A stretch of DNA of 64,000 nucleotides, taken from contig CAUJGJ010000012.1 in NCBI GenBank assembly GCA_963170055.1, forward strand, positions 90,339 to 154,338, written 5' to 3'. Under the pieces are notes generated by a model that searched no databases, was not told where the DNA came from, and saw only the letters and a list, made by a program, of their open reading frames with translations. A program made the translations under genes and the position numbers. This document shows positions 63,451 to 64,000 of this stretch, piece after piece (position 1 is the stretch's first letter; each line of letters begins with the position of its first letter). Source of the DNA: Halisarca cf. caerulea. Taxonomy: Eukaryota > Porifera > Demospongiae > Chondrillida > Halisarcidae.

Positions 63451-64000
63451 GTCAACAACTGCTGGTCTTAACTGGGAACCCTAAATACTGGATACATATA
63501 ACAAACACTAACTTGATTGAGGAAGCTACAATATGTATAATCAAGGATTGCAGTTGAAATTAAGCATGTAAGAAATCAAAACAACAACTTATTGTGATAT
63601 TGAAGAAGTAAATGTCAAGTTAGTCAGAGTTTTGTGAGACCCAAATATGTGGTGCAGGTATAAAAATTGAAGTATAAGTTCGGTTCTTGGGAAACTCTGA
63701 GCTACTTGATGTTTACTGCATCAATATATATCACAATAATTTGCTGTTCAATTTCTTACATGCTTAATTTCAATTTCATAAGATTTATATCTTTAACTAC
63801 TAAAATTAATGTCCATAATGACCAGAGGGACATTGGGTGACTATTCCAGTCATTGTGCAACTATTGATTGTACTGTAGCAAGTTAGATTTATGATCATAG
63901 TTAGATTTGACAGCAAAGACAATCATACGAAGGGGATCGGTCTTTATTAGAACCACATAATTGAGTCTTCCGTGCAGAAAACTGCTACAGGGTGGGTGCT
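63451..64000. other. End of window; nothing recognised
   Basis: AT-rich sequence without a supported ORF, repeat or RNA gene. Confidence 0.4.

Overview
The window is nuclear DNA from an animal. It shows split genes with consensus GT/AG introns, one 3' splice phase after another that joins cleanly, AT-rich introns full of short inverted-repeat transposons, and metazoan-type proteins (filamin, a C9orf72 homologue, an NWD1-type NACHT/WD protein). The very short gene spacing (about 200 bp between several genes) together with many terminal-inverted-repeat (TIR) elements suggests an early-branching metazoan, most likely a demosponge. The species assignment is inference, not something read directly from the sequence.

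Left part, plus strand. Bases 60-6016 carry the last 14 recognisable exons of the RNA polymerase I largest subunit (POLR1A; the 5' part lies outside the window). Only about 226 bp later starts a filamin gene (6243-20108). A second filamin gene follows head-to-tail (21495-34756). Both have three short exons for the two actin-binding calponin-homology (CH) domains and then a single uninterrupted exon of about 4.8 kb encoding 16 filamin Ig repeats. The two copies are patchily near-identical, which suggests gene conversion. A piggyBac element (22848-25397) with matching 16-bp TIRs and TTAA on both sides sits in the third intron of the second gene; its transposase reading frame is broken twice.

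Middle, 34757-40085. No host gene is seen. Instead there is a head-to-tail series of 5'-truncated reverse-transcriptase (non-LTR type) tails, each ending in a TAA/ATA microsatellite.

Right part, minus strand. Three genes are packed in tandem. Read right to left they are a C9orf72 homologue (62187-49797, 10 exons), the ribonucleotide reductase small subunit RRM2 (49593-47555, 6 exons; E2F-like and CCAAT motifs in its 5' region), and an NWD1-like protein (47348-40086, 4 exons: DUF4062-like N-terminus, NACHT P-loop, WD40 repeats). The C9orf72 introns hold a MULE-like element with a 9-bp target duplication, a second copy of a foldback element also present in filamin intron 3, and several smaller TIR elements. 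The end of the window (62470-63450) holds a decayed reverse-transcriptase fragment on the minus strand.

The genes do not form one pathway. They cover rRNA transcription (POLR1A), dNTP supply (RRM2), actin cross-linking (filamins), membrane traffic/autophagy (C9orf72) and a STAND-type signalling ATPase (NWD1-like). The most notable features are the tandem filamin pair with conversion tracts, a transposon end directly at the C9orf72 start, a possible internal start in the C9orf72 locus, and the TAA-tailed retrotransposon array.
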